64,000 bases of DNA from Spirochaetales bacterium (GTDB lineage: Bacteria; Spirochaetota; Spirochaetia; Sphaerochaetales; Sphaerochaetaceae). How positions within the stretch are numbered: position 1 is the stretch's first letter; each line of letters begins with the position of its first letter. The translations under genes and the position numbers were made by a program. Positions 52,510 through 60,785 of the stretch are shown in pieces. The notes beneath the pieces were generated by a model. It worked only from the letters and a program-made list of their open reading frames with translations, did no database searches and was not told where the DNA came from. The stretch covers positions 23,326 to 87,325 of the forward strand of contig JAQYHB010000042.1 of the NCBI GenBank assembly GCA_028722305.1, written 5' to 3'.

Positions 52510-53208
52510 ATGGCTGTTCAGATCATGAGCCTGAAAGACCAGGTGCGGGACATCCATGTCCGCACGCTGCTGTACGGGATGTCCGGAGCGGGAAAGACCT
52601 ACTCCATCGGGACCTGCCCGGCGCCGACGCTGCTTGTCGAGGCCGAGGGAGGCCAGCTCTCGCTGGTCGGAAAGAATGTGGACTGCACGGAAGTCCACAA
52701 CCTGCAGGACGTCTACGACCTGCTGGAATGGGCATACGACAGCGAGGAAGCGAGACGCTACGGCACCATCGCGGTGGACTCGGTGAGCGAGATCGCGGAG
52801 GTCGTGCTCGCGGCCGAGAAAGAAGCGAACAAGGACCCGCGGAAGGCGTACGCCGAGATGGGCGACACGCTGGCAAAGATCATCCGCTCGTTCCGGGATA
52901 TCCCCGACCACAACATCATCGTCATCGCCAAGGCCGACCAGAAGCAGGACGAGAACGGGGCGCTGCTCTACCAGCCCTCCGTTCCCGGGAGCAAGGCGAC
53001 GCTCAGCCTGCCGTACTTCTTCGACGAGGTGCTGGCCATGCGTGTGACCAAGGACACCGACGGGCTGCACCGCTGGTTCCAGACCAGCTCGGACGGGCTG
53101 TGGGTCGCGAAGGACCGGAGCGGAAGGCTCGACCCGGGAGGGGAGCCGGCGGACTTCGCAAGGATATTCGAAAAAATCACGGGCAAGGCCCAAGGAGAGG
53201 AAGCATGA
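52510..53208 (+). CDS. Sak4-like RecA-fold ATPase (phage nucleotide-binding protein)
   Basis: A 232-residue single-domain RecA-fold ATPase. Walker A is LLYGMSGAGKTYS and Walker B-like GTIAVDSVSEI; the layout matches the AAA_24/Sak4 family, which anneals or pairs single-stranded DNA during phage recombination. AAGGAGG precedes the start. Its neighbours, a single-strand-binding protein and a PD-(D/E)XK nuclease, form the usual recombination trio. Confidence 0.8.
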   Translation: MAVQIMSLKDQVRDIHVRTLLYGMSGAGKTYSIGTCPAPTLLVEAEGGQLSLVGKNVDCTEVHNLQDVYDLLEWAYDSEEARRYGTIAVDSVSEIAEVVLAAEKEANKDPRKAYAEMGDTLAKIIRSFRDIPDHNIIVIAKADQKQDENGALLYQPSVPGSKATLSLPYFFDEVLAMRVTKDTDGLHRWFQTSSDGLWVAKDRSGRLDPGGEPADFARIFEKITGKAQGEEA

Positions 53209-53642
53209 AGAAGACATACGAGAGCATTCCGGCCACATTGGCGGAATCGGACTTCCAGGAGGCGGTGGAACGCCTCGAGGACATCAAGAGGCAGAGCGAC
53301 GGGCTGGCTGAGGAGAAAGCCAGGATCGTGGGCTGGCTCGCTAGCCAGCTCGCGCTCGACCCCGACGCGGAAGGCAGCCACACCTACAAGTGCGGAGGCA
53401 AAGAGGTCAAGGTGCAGTGCAAGCTGACACGGACCATCGACGAGGACAAGCTGCGGCGGGTCGTCACGGAGAACCATCTGGAAGCCATCGCGGACATGAC
53501 GTTCAGATGGAAGCCGAGCCTGTCGCTGACGGCATACAAGACGCTCGCGCCGGACGTCCGCGAGCTGTTCGACGAGGCGATCACGAGCAAGCCTGCGGCA
53601 CCCTACATCACCATCAACCAACTTGAGGAGGACAAGCAATGA
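53205..53642 (+). CDS. Phage recombination-module protein of unknown function
   Basis: A 145-residue protein: an N-terminal coiled coil (EAVERLEDIKRQSDGLAEEK) and a C-terminal domain including FRWKPSLSLTAYKTLAPDV. AAGGAGAGG lies before the ATG, which overlaps the Sak4-like stop (ATGA). Its position suggests an accessory to the ATPase or nuclease. Confidence 0.65.
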   Translation: MKKTYESIPATLAESDFQEAVERLEDIKRQSDGLAEEKARIVGWLASQLALDPDAEGSHTYKCGGKEVKVQCKLTRTIDEDKLRRVVTENHLEAIADMTFRWKPSLSLTAYKTLAPDVRELFDEAITSKPAAPYITINQLEEDKQ

Positions 53643-54139
53643 GATTCAGCGACCTTGGAATCAACAACAACGAACTGTCGAACGCCGCCGAGAGCGAGGG
53701 ATTCACCCCGCTCGAGGCCGGATGGTACTACACGAAGATCACCGGATGCGAGCCGAAGGAGACCAAGTCCGGCACCGGCATGTACCTGCACATGACCTAT
53801 CTGGTCACCGGGCCGAAGAACGCCGGCAGGAACATCTTCGAGAACATCAACATCAAGAACGCGAGCGACAAGGCCGAACGGATCGGCAAGGCCCAGCTCT
53901 ACCACCTCGAGGACGCGCTCGGCCTGCTCGGAGTCGACAACCCCGACACCAACGACCTCGTCGGTCGGGCGGTGGAGGTCCGCGTGGCGCTGGATCCGGG
54001 CAAAGGGGAGTACGGTCCATCGAATTCCGTCAAGGAATACCGGGCCATGGCGAACGCTCCGGCATCCGCCATGCCTGCCGCCGCAGCCGCGGCGCAGGGG
54101 ACCGCATCCGCTCCGGCGAAGAAGAGGCCGTGGGCATGA
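53639..54139 (+). CDS. DUF669-family single-strand DNA-binding protein
   Basis: A 166-residue protein. The DUF669 pattern is seen in LEAGWYYTKITGCEPKETKSG, MTYLVTGPKNAGRNIFENINI and the Ala/Pro linker ending in an exposed aromatic tail (KKRPWA). DUF669 proteins are phage single-strand-binding proteins with OB-like folds. ATGA overlaps link it to both neighbours. Confidence 0.8.
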   Translation: MRFSDLGINNNELSNAAESEGFTPLEAGWYYTKITGCEPKETKSGTGMYLHMTYLVTGPKNAGRNIFENINIKNASDKAERIGKAQLYHLEDALGLLGVDNPDTNDLVGRAVEVRVALDPGKGEYGPSNSVKEYRAMANAPASAMPAAAAAAQGTASAPAKKRPWA

Positions 54140-55140
54140 AACTCGGCAACATGCAGGACGGAGTCATCGACGCCATCAACCGGGCCCACGAGGCCCGGCA
54201 TGCCGGCGACTGGAAGGACCGTCCGTATCTCGAGATGTCGTCCATCGGCCACGAATGCGGCCGGTGGATCTGGCTCCGCTACCGCCACGCCCTCAACGAG
54301 CACATCGAAGGCAGGCTGTACCGCCTGTTCCGCAGGGGACAGCGGGAAGAGGAGACCATCGTGGAGGACCTCCGCATGGCGGGGGTCTCCATCGACCATA
54401 CGGGAGACGGACAGATGGAGGTCGCCTACGGACCGGCCAAGGGGCACATCGACGGCCACATCACCGCCGGGGTTCCCGAGGCGCCGAAGGAAGAGATGCT
54501 CGCCGAGTTCAAGAGCTACAACGCGTCGCGGTTCAAGACGCTCTGCGACAAGGGCGTGCGGGAGTCAGACCCGAAGTACTACACGCAAATGCAGTGCTAC
54601 ATGCATTGCTCGAAGGTCCCCCGCTGCCTGTTCGTCGCGGTCTGCAAGGACGACGACCGCATGCACGTGGAGCGGGTGAAGCTGGACGACGGATATGCCT
54701 GCCGGATGCTGGACCGAGGCGTCGGCTACGCCCTGGACACGCATATCCCCGGCCCGCTCTCGGCAGACCCGACGTTCTACAAGTGCCGCATGTGCTCCTT
54801 CAGTCCGTTCTGCCATTCCAAGGAAAAGATGCCGGACCACATCTGCTGCAGGACCTGCGCGTTCTCCACCGCCATGCCTGACGGCCGGTGGAAGTGCGTG
54901 AACCCCGCGGTGGACGACGTCATCCCGGAGGGCAGGGACCTGGAAGAATATCCATGCCACGCCATCCATCCGGACCTCGTCTCATGGGAAGTGGACCATC
55001 TCCGGACGGACGGAAGGAACATCTGCTGGGTCATCGACGGCCAGCGCGTGCTGAACGGGGCGGCCGGCTACAGCTCGTCGCACATCATCGCCAGCGTGCG
55101 TGCCGCCAGGGCGACCCAAGGGAGGATCATATGGAGCTAA
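54136..55140 (+). CDS. PD-(D/E)XK-family nuclease with Cys clusters
   Basis: A 334-residue protein. The first half has the PD-(D/E)XK core: GHIDGHI carries the Asp and AEFKSYN the ExK pair. The second half has cysteine groups (CRMCSFSPFC, CCRTC) that could bind zinc or an iron-sulphur cluster as in Cas4/AddB-type nucleases. Likely the 5'-3' exonuclease partner of Sak4. It overlaps the upstream gene (ATGA) and the helicase by ten bases. Confidence 0.75.
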   Translation: MKLGNMQDGVIDAINRAHEARHAGDWKDRPYLEMSSIGHECGRWIWLRYRHALNEHIEGRLYRLFRRGQREEETIVEDLRMAGVSIDHTGDGQMEVAYGPAKGHIDGHITAGVPEAPKEEMLAEFKSYNASRFKTLCDKGVRESDPKYYTQMQCYMHCSKVPRCLFVAVCKDDDRMHVERVKLDDGYACRMLDRGVGYALDTHIPGPLSADPTFYKCRMCSFSPFCHSKEKMPDHICCRTCAFSTAMPDGRWKCVNPAVDDVIPEGRDLEEYPCHAIHPDLVSWEVDHLRTDGRNICWVIDGQRVLNGAAGYSSSHIIASVRAARATQGRIIWS

Positions 55141-56735
55141 GGGACTACCAGAAGAAAGCGATGGACGAGCTGTGGGACTGGTTTGACCACAACCCGGGCA
55201 ACCCGCTCATCGTCGCCCCTACCGGAGCGGGGAAGAGCGTGCTGCTGGCCGACATCTGCCAGAAGGCGGTGGGCCAGTGGGACGACACGCAGATCCTGGT
55301 GCTGACCACACAAAAGGAGCTGCTCGAGCAGGACCTGCGCAAGCTTGGCACGATCTGGCCGCTCGCCCCGGTAGGGATCTATTCGGCGGGCATGGGGCAC
55401 AAGGAGGTGGCGCAGATCACCTTCGCCACCATCCAGTCGATCGCGCGCCATCCCGAGCTGCTGCCTGCCATCGACCTGTGCATCTTCGACGAGGCGCACC
55501 TGATCAACAACAACGCGGAAGGCCAGGCAAGGACATTGCTGGCGATGTTGCGGACAAGACGGCCGCACATGCGAGTCGTCGGGCTGACAGCCACGCCATA
55601 CAGGCTCGGGCAGGGAGAGCTCACCGACGGCATCTTCGACAAGCCGGTCATCCACTGCTCGAGCATCTTCGAGCTCCAGCGCATGGGGTTCCTCTGCAGG
55701 CTGAAGAGCAAGGTCGGACATGGAGAAGTGGACACTTCCTCCCTCCATGTAAGGGCGGGAGAGTTCGTCGCCAGGGAGATGGACGACCTGGTGAACCGGA
55801 GGCTGACCACCGAGGAGATCTGCCGGGAGGTCGTGGCCAGATGCCGCGAGCGCAGGCACTGGCTCCTTTTCTGCACCGGAGTACGGCATGCGGAGGCGGT
55901 CCGCGACGAGCTGAGGAACCTCGGCGTGAAGGCGGATTGCGTCACCGGCAAGACGGACGAGAAGGAGAGGGCGAGGATACTCGACGACTTCAAGGCCGGG
56001 AGGATTACCGCGGTGACCAACGCCAACGTGCTCACGACAGGCTTCGACGCACCCTGCATCGACCTGATCGTCATGCTCCGGCCTACCCTCAGTCCCGGCC
56101 TGTACGTGCAGATGGCCGGCCGGGGGCTTCGCATCGACCCGTGCAAGCAGGACTGCCTGGTGCTCGACTTCGTCGGGAACGTGAAGCGGCACGGGCCAGT
56201 GACGATGGTCAATCCTCCGGCGCGGGCGGGGAAACACAGGGGAGGTGGCGGCGGGACCGGAGTGGCTCCCTGCAAGGTCTGTCCGAGATGCGACGAGATC
56301 GTGCCTGCGGTCACCAGGGTGTGTCCGTCATGCGGGTATGAGTGGCTGCCGGATTTCTCCCTGCACGACGAGGACATCAACGGCGAGGGGCGGAATCCGA
56401 TGCGGAGGCTGATGGTGCGCAGATGGCGCTGGGAGATCAAGGAGAGCAGGGCGGGAAACCGCATGCTGATGGTCACATTTGAGGGGTCGTTGCTGAATCC
56501 CACGGTGGTGCGCGACTTCATGACCATCTGGGCGCCTGGCTGGGCGGGAGAGAAGGCGAGGATGAGGCTCGGCACATATCTGTCACGGTGCGGGTTGAAC
56601 GGACTTTCCAATCCGGACGAGATGATCGAGATGCTGAACAAGGCGACACCTCCCGAGGCGGTGCTATGGAAGATGGATGGCCGCTATACGAGGCTGGAGG
56701 ACGTGCTATGGAAGCTCGAGACGCCGAGCGCGTGA
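55131..56735 (+). CDS. Superfamily 2 DNA helicase, DEAH type, with zinc ribbon
   Basis: A 534-residue helicase. Motifs: Q-like LRDYQKKAMDELW, Walker A VAPTGAGKS, Walker B IFDEAHLIN, motif III GLTATPYR, motif V TNANVLTTGFDAP and motif VI QMAGRGLR. A C-terminal zinc ribbon (CPRCDEIVPAVTRVCPSCGYEW) follows. It should unwind or remodel phage DNA for replication or recombination. GGGAGG precedes the ATG at 55131, which lies inside the upstream gene. Confidence 0.9.
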   Translation: MELRDYQKKAMDELWDWFDHNPGNPLIVAPTGAGKSVLLADICQKAVGQWDDTQILVLTTQKELLEQDLRKLGTIWPLAPVGIYSAGMGHKEVAQITFATIQSIARHPELLPAIDLCIFDEAHLINNNAEGQARTLLAMLRTRRPHMRVVGLTATPYRLGQGELTDGIFDKPVIHCSSIFELQRMGFLCRLKSKVGHGEVDTSSLHVRAGEFVAREMDDLVNRRLTTEEICREVVARCRERRHWLLFCTGVRHAEAVRDELRNLGVKADCVTGKTDEKERARILDDFKAGRITAVTNANVLTTGFDAPCIDLIVMLRPTLSPGLYVQMAGRGLRIDPCKQDCLVLDFVGNVKRHGPVTMVNPPARAGKHRGGGGGTGVAPCKVCPRCDEIVPAVTRVCPSCGYEWLPDFSLHDEDINGEGRNPMRRLMVRRWRWEIKESRAGNRMLMVTFEGSLLNPTVVRDFMTIWAPGWAGEKARMRLGTYLSRCGLNGLSNPDEMIEMLNKATPPEAVLWKMDGRYTRLEDVLWKLETPSA

Positions 56736-56911
56736 TTGCATGGTATATGGAAGGGAATCCGTATCCGCCCAGATGCTGCCTGACCTGCGACAGCCACAAG
56801 CATGAAGGAAATCTAGATTACTGTTCCCTTGACGGCATAGTAATCGAAGACAAATATCTCACGGTACTGGACAAATGCGACGACTGGACGAACGAGGGGG
56901 TGCCGTTTTGA
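56708..56911 (+). CDS. Small Cys-rich phage protein
   Basis: A 67-residue protein with PPRCCLTCDSHKHEGN and VLDKCDDW, a pattern able to bind one zinc ion. GGAGG precedes the ATG at 56708. It overlaps the helicase end by 28 bases and the primase start by four. Function unknown. Confidence 0.7.
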   Translation: MEARDAERVIAWYMEGNPYPPRCCLTCDSHKHEGNLDYCSLDGIVIEDKYLTVLDKCDDWTNEGVPF

Positions 56912-58893
56912 GGATAGACAACAGGGCGATCAGGGCGATGGTCCAGCAGAGCGAGAAGCCTGCGGACGTCCAGATGGCCGAGGAGATGACGCGCAACGGA
57001 ATCACGCCTCCTGCGGCGATCGAGATGGACGGGCGCATCCACAGGTTCCCCACCAACGAGCAGCGTGGCGACGACGCCGGATGGTACGTGGCCTATGGAG
57101 ACAACCTGCCGTCATGGAGCTACGGGGACTTCCGCACCGGTGCCACCTATACGGGGCACGTACAGGTGCTCAGGGAGATATCTCCAGAGGAAAGCGTGCG
57201 GATCGCCGCACGCACCGAGGAGGCGATCGCAATCCGCAAGGCCGCCGAGGAAGCGAGAAAGTCGGCCGTCGCCAAGGCATGCGCCGAGGTGTGGGACTGC
57301 CTGAAGGCGTGCGACGGGCATCCCTATCTGGAGCGCAAGCATGTCGGGTCCCATGGAGCCCGCATCGGAGACGACGGCTGGCTGTATCTTCCGGTCTACT
57401 CGTGCGCTACCGGCAGGATCTGCTCGCTCCAGCGCTTCGCTCCGACGTGCGAAGAAGGCGGGAAGTGGCAGCGCCGCTTCGCCTCCGGAGGCTCGATGGA
57501 AGACGGCTATTGGTGGGTGGGCGACCTGTCTGATCCGAAAGGGACGCTGTACTTCGCCGAGGGGTTCGCCACCGCGGCGTCCATCAGCGAGGCGACCGGA
57601 TGCCCGTGCGTCATCACCTACATGGTGAGCCACATGAGGCGCATCGCCTCCTGGTTCTCGGACATGTGGCAGGGCCGGATGGTGATGGTGGCCGACAACG
57701 ACGAGAGCCAGGTGGGGCAGACCAAGGCGCGCGAGGCTGCCGACGCCTCCGGAGCGGACTGCATCGTGGTGCCGGACGCCGGAAGCGACGCAAACGACTA
57801 CGCGGTCGCCCATGGTCCCGAGGCCCTGAAGGAGCTGCTCGCCCCGAAGGAGCACTTCTTCAGGGACGTGGACCTGGAGACGGCGCCACAGGTGGACTAC
57901 CTGATTGACGACGTGCTGCCGGAAGAGGCCCTAGCGATGATGCACGGTCCGAGCGGCAACGGTAAGACGTTCGTCGCGATCGACTGGATGCTGTCCCTTG
58001 CGACCGGCCAGCCGCAGTGGTTCGGGCACCGGATATTCCGCCAGTGCCGGGTCTACTACGCCTGCGGCGAGGATGCCGTGGGCGTACGCAAGCGGGTGAA
58101 GGCGTGGACGATGTCCCGAGGGCTGGATTCTCCCGGCTGGTTCCGCATGGCCGAGGATTCCGTGGACTTCGACACGCCCGAGGGATTCCGCACCGTCGTC
58201 GGAGGCATCGAGGACTGGGGCGAGAGGCCCGACGTCGTCTGCTTCGACACGCTGAACTGCTACTTTGCGGGAGACGAGAACTCGAGCCAGGAGGCGAGGG
58301 CTTTCATCAACAACTGCAAGAAGCTGCTCGAGGCGTACCGGTGCACGGTCCTGATCATCCACCACACGGCGAAGAATCCCGACATGATCGACGAGGCACG
58401 TGGAAGCACTGCGTGGAAAGGCGCCATGACCGTGGAGTACTCGGTTGTCCAGGACAAGGAGCGGACGGTGACCATCAAGCAGATGAAGCTGAAGGGCGAC
58501 GAGCTGCACGGGCCGGAATACGCGCGCATAGAAGGCGTGGACCTGCCATGGAGGCGCAAGAACGGCGACCTCATGACGGCCGGCATCCTGGTGCAGTGCG
58601 AGGCGCCAATGAGCGAGACGGTGCGCAAGTACCTGGACGCGTTCGAGGACGCCTGCGTGTCCTGCGGGAAGACCGTCCTCACACAGCAGGATCTGCTTTC
58701 CTGGATGGACGACCAGGAGTGGTCGAGAGACATGAAGAAAAAGGCGTTCCAAAAGGATACGCCAAGCCGGATGATGGCCTGCCTCACCTTTGCCGGAGTG
58801 GTCGGCGAGGAAGACGACGGCTGGCATCTCAGGCACGACCTGCTGGCAGTGAACGCAAGAATTCAAGGAGGAAAAAATGCACAACAAGATTGA
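56908..58893 (+). CDS. Primase-helicase (Toprim + RepA-like RecA ATPase)
   Basis: A 661-residue replication protein. Residues 1-320 hold the primase side: a Toprim-like core (GTLYFAEGFATAASISEATG, then MVADNDESQVG). Residues 330-560 are a hexameric RecA-type ATPase with Walker A MHGPSGNGKTFVAI and Walker B VVCFDTLNC, and LIIHHTAKN. The end has a helical tail. No ATG is suitable; a TTG at 56908 fits, overlapping the upstream stop (TTGA) after GAGGGGG, so this rare start decides the coordinates. Confidence 0.85.
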   Translation: MRIDNRAIRAMVQQSEKPADVQMAEEMTRNGITPPAAIEMDGRIHRFPTNEQRGDDAGWYVAYGDNLPSWSYGDFRTGATYTGHVQVLREISPEESVRIAARTEEAIAIRKAAEEARKSAVAKACAEVWDCLKACDGHPYLERKHVGSHGARIGDDGWLYLPVYSCATGRICSLQRFAPTCEEGGKWQRRFASGGSMEDGYWWVGDLSDPKGTLYFAEGFATAASISEATGCPCVITYMVSHMRRIASWFSDMWQGRMVMVADNDESQVGQTKAREAADASGADCIVVPDAGSDANDYAVAHGPEALKELLAPKEHFFRDVDLETAPQVDYLIDDVLPEEALAMMHGPSGNGKTFVAIDWMLSLATGQPQWFGHRIFRQCRVYYACGEDAVGVRKRVKAWTMSRGLDSPGWFRMAEDSVDFDTPEGFRTVVGGIEDWGERPDVVCFDTLNCYFAGDENSSQEARAFINNCKKLLEAYRCTVLIIHHTAKNPDMIDEARGSTAWKGAMTVEYSVVQDKERTVTIKQMKLKGDELHGPEYARIEGVDLPWRRKNGDLMTAGILVQCEAPMSETVRKYLDAFEDACVSCGKTVLTQQDLLSWMDDQEWSRDMKKKAFQKDTPSRMMACLTFAGVVGEEDDGWHLRHDLLAVNARIQGGKNAQQD

Positions 58894-59086
58894 ATCGAAA
58901 CAACAACTTTGTTTTGTTGGTGCCATTGGTGCCAAACAGGTGCCATTAAAGCATGGCGAAGCGAGCCCGGACGGGCCTGATTTAGGTGCCAATGGCTCCC
59001 TTCCTATAAGGGAGCCTTGGCACCAGCCCAGTCCGAAGGCGATGCGGGGGTCGGAAAAAAAGACGACTGGAGAAAGCCGAAAATGA
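58877..59086 (+). CDS. Possible small phage protein overlapping a repeat array
   Basis: A 69-residue frame with an AAGGAGG site seven bases before its ATG, overlapping the primase-helicase end. It encodes no recognisable domain, and its first half is largely made of the GGTGCCA repeats (VGAIGAKQVP). It may be real or a chance frame over a replication-origin-like array. Confidence 0.35.
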   Translation: MHNKIESKQQLCFVGAIGAKQVPLKHGEASPDGPDLGANGSLPIREPWHQPSPKAMRGSEKKTTGESRK

Positions 59087-59102
59087 AGGTGCTTGGCACC
59101 AA
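58917..59102. repeat. GGTGCCA repeat cluster with a 17-pair hairpin
   Basis: Four direct copies of a ttGGTGCCAa motif (58917, 58926, 58937, 58983) and two inverted ones (59017, 59093) occur within 186 bases. Copies 4 and 5 are the arms of a 17-pair hairpin (58985-59024, one bulged T, loop cctat) with no T-run. The site follows the primase-helicase gene and may be a replication origin or a regulator-binding array. Confidence 0.7.
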
Positions 59103-59114
59103 AGGAGAAGTGTT

Positions 59115-59543
59115 ATGAAAAGAGTCGGATTTTCGATCAGAAGACCGTGGGGATGGGAGCCTGCCCTGACGGAGGAAGAAAAGGCCGAGACAGCCAGGAA
59201 GAAATCCGAGCGGCCCAAAATGCCGTGGGACGACATCAAGCTCCCTCCGAAAAAGTACACGGCCAAGACCCCGAGCGCGAGTAAGGGCTGGATCAAACTC
59301 CAGGAGAACGTCGCCGGCCGCTGGAACCTGTTCGCCAAGAAGGCGGAGGACAACATCGTCTACGTCCGACTGGTCAGCCGGATGCCGAGAGTGTACAAGG
59401 CGGCGTTCAACCTGCTCTGGTCGGTCACGGAGGAGAAATGGCTGGAGTCGCGTGACCTGCCGATTATTCGCAAATACGGACTCAAGCAGCTTTGCGAAAT
59501 CGAAAAAATTTTCTTTGCTGACCCGACTGGAGGCATCGCATGA
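59115..59543 (+). CDS. Phage protein of unknown function
   Basis: A 142-residue basic protein. The Lys/Pro-rich N-terminal third (ARKKSERPKMPWDDIKLPPKKY) looks disordered; the C-terminal half is helical. AAGGAG lies upstream. Overlaps the VRR-NUC gene (ATGA). Not recognised. Confidence 0.65.
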   Translation: MKRVGFSIRRPWGWEPALTEEEKAETARKKSERPKMPWDDIKLPPKKYTAKTPSASKGWIKLQENVAGRWNLFAKKAEDNIVYVRLVSRMPRVYKAAFNLLWSVTEEKWLESRDLPIIRKYGLKQLCEIEKIFFADPTGGIA

Positions 59544-59944
59544 ACGAACGCAAGAACATCTCTGCCATTACCCCCGCCCACACACACGGCCATCCCGAGT
59601 CACGCCTCCAGCACTCGATCGTGCTCTGGCTCCAGGACCACGGCGTCTACTGCCACAGCGTACCCAACGAGGGCGCCGGCAGGGGAGGCGCGGTAAGGAC
59701 CATGCAGCTCACGGCCATGGGCCTGCGCCCCGGCGTCGCCGACCTCGTGGTCTGGTGGCCCCGCGGCCGCGGCGTCGAGATCGGATACCTCGAGGTGAAG
59801 ACGAGGACCGGAGTCCTCTCGGAGCGACAGAAGTCATTCCGGAGGCGATGCCAGGAAGCGGGCGTGCCATACGACGTAGCGCGGAGCGTGGAGGATGTCA
59901 TGAAGGTGCTCCGCAAACATTTGGAACAAGGAGAAGGACAATGA
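59540..59944 (+). CDS. VRR-NUC domain nuclease
   Basis: A 134-residue PD-(D/E)XK-type nuclease of the phage VRR-NUC kind, expected to resolve branched DNA. Core features: ESRLQHSIVLWLQDHGV, GRGGAVRTMQLTAMG, PGVADLVVWWP with the Asp and IGYLEVKTRTG with the ExK pair. GGAGG precedes the start. Confidence 0.9.
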   Translation: MNERKNISAITPAHTHGHPESRLQHSIVLWLQDHGVYCHSVPNEGAGRGGAVRTMQLTAMGLRPGVADLVVWWPRGRGVEIGYLEVKTRTGVLSERQKSFRRRCQEAGVPYDVARSVEDVMKVLRKHLEQGEGQ

Positions 59945-60126
59945 AGACAAACTTGTACCTGATCGAGGACGCGCTCGACAACGACCTGCCGGTGGCGTGC
60001 CTCCATGGACACGACACGGCCCGCTGGCTCGGCGTCACGCTTGAGTCGCTCTACACAGCGATCTCGAGGCAGCGGCTGGTTAGGAGAAGATACAGGATCA
60101 TACCGATCAGGGAGGAATCGAAATGA
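59941..60126 (+). CDS. Small HTH-like phage protein
   Basis: A 61-residue protein that may carry a small helix-turn-helix (ARWLGVTLESLYTAISRQRLVRR). It overlaps both neighbours by ATGA. Possibly a late regulator. Confidence 0.6.
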   Translation: MKTNLYLIEDALDNDLPVACLHGHDTARWLGVTLESLYTAISRQRLVRRRYRIIPIREESK

Positions 60127-60299
60127 AAGCGATGGAATATTGTGACGATTGCAAGCTCAACCGCATGGCGGTCGACTGCTACCAAAGGGAAAGCCACGAG
60201 TTCTGCGGGGTGTTCTGCATGGCGACCGGCCAGATGCACTTCGCGACCGATAGTTGCCCGTGCGGAGAAAAGAAACCAAGACAAAAGACGGAGAAATGA
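60123..60299 (+). CDS. Small Cys-rich phage protein
   Basis: A 58-residue frame with CDDCKLNRMAVDC, FCGVFC and CPCGEKK, seven cysteines in all, suggesting one or two zinc sites. It begins with an ATGA overlap onto the preceding gene and ends the rightward early operon. Confidence 0.7.
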   Translation: MKAMEYCDDCKLNRMAVDCYQRESHEFCGVFCMATGQMHFATDSCPCGEKKPRQKTEK

Positions 60300-60301
60300 G
60301 A

Positions 60302-60373
60302 CTAGAACCGGTTCTAGCGCACGTGGCGGTACCACCAGCGCGTCGGACGGCTGATGACGTGTAATTTCACGTC
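60302..60373. repeat. Palindromes after the last early gene
   Basis: A perfect 16-base palindrome ctagaaccggttctag (60302-60317) and an inverted repeat gacgtg/cacgtc separated by six bases (60356-60373) lie in a non-coding stretch between the early operon and the cassette terminator. They could be protein-binding sites, a packaging or recombination site, or ends of the inserted cassette. Confidence 0.5.
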
Positions 60374-60453
60374 CGAGCCGAAACGGAGCGTCCTGGAGGC
60401 TGTTTTTGAAAGGCAGGAGCCCGGCGCCTGCGACTGGCACCAATCAAAAATGT

Positions 60454-60496
60454 TTAACCATTTATCTAATGATAAATGGTTAATTTATTTTCTTTT
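60454..60496 (+). terminator. Rho-independent terminator
   Basis: A perfect 12-pair AT-rich stem (ttaaccatttat/ataaatggttaa), loop ctaatg, followed by tttattttctttt. It closes the early operon and sits immediately before the cassette promoter. Confidence 0.85.
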
Positions 60497-60523
60497 GACT
60501 TTTTGGCCTTCTTCCAGTACGAT
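60495..60523 (+). promoter_or_regulatory. Promoter of the DUF5678-like/retropepsin cassette
   Basis: TTGACT (60495-60500), 17 bases, TACGAT (60518-60523), followed by AAGGAGG and the cassette start codon at 60549. The leader is short, about 20 bases. Confidence 0.65.
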
Positions 60524-60548
60524 AGACATGCGGAAGGAGGTACAGGCA

Positions 60549-60785
60549 ATGGCGAGACAGGACGACGAATACCAGTGGTTCACTGAAAACCGGGAGCAAC
60601 TATTCAACCAGCTTGGTGACCAGTACGTCGCTGTGTTTGGCCATAAGGTTATCGCCCATGCTTCCGATTTCATGGAAACGTTCATGGATGCGGCAAAAAC
60701 GGCAAAACCCGGCGAGTTCATCGTGCAAAGGCTGAGCAAGGAGCCGATTGTCGAGCAGTATGTCAACCATGCGGTGGCCTTCTGA
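60549..60785 (+). CDS. DUF5678-like small protein
   Basis: A 78-residue protein (EYQWFTENREQLFNQLGDQYVAVFGHKVIAHA, FMETFMDAAKTAKPGEFIVQRL) resembling DUF5678, small proteins of unknown role. AAGGAGG is eight bases before the ATG at 60549, much better than longer in-frame starts. Its stop overlaps the retropepsin start by one base (TGATG), so the two are coupled. Base composition and style are chromosomal rather than phage-like. Confidence 0.7.
   Translation: MARQDDEYQWFTENREQLFNQLGDQYVAVFGHKVIAHASDFMETFMDAAKTAKPGEFIVQRLSKEPIVEQYVNHAVAF

Noticed and set aside
58917..59102. CRISPR-like array
   Set aside because: The repeats are only 7-10 bases, unevenly spaced and in both orientations, with no cas genes.
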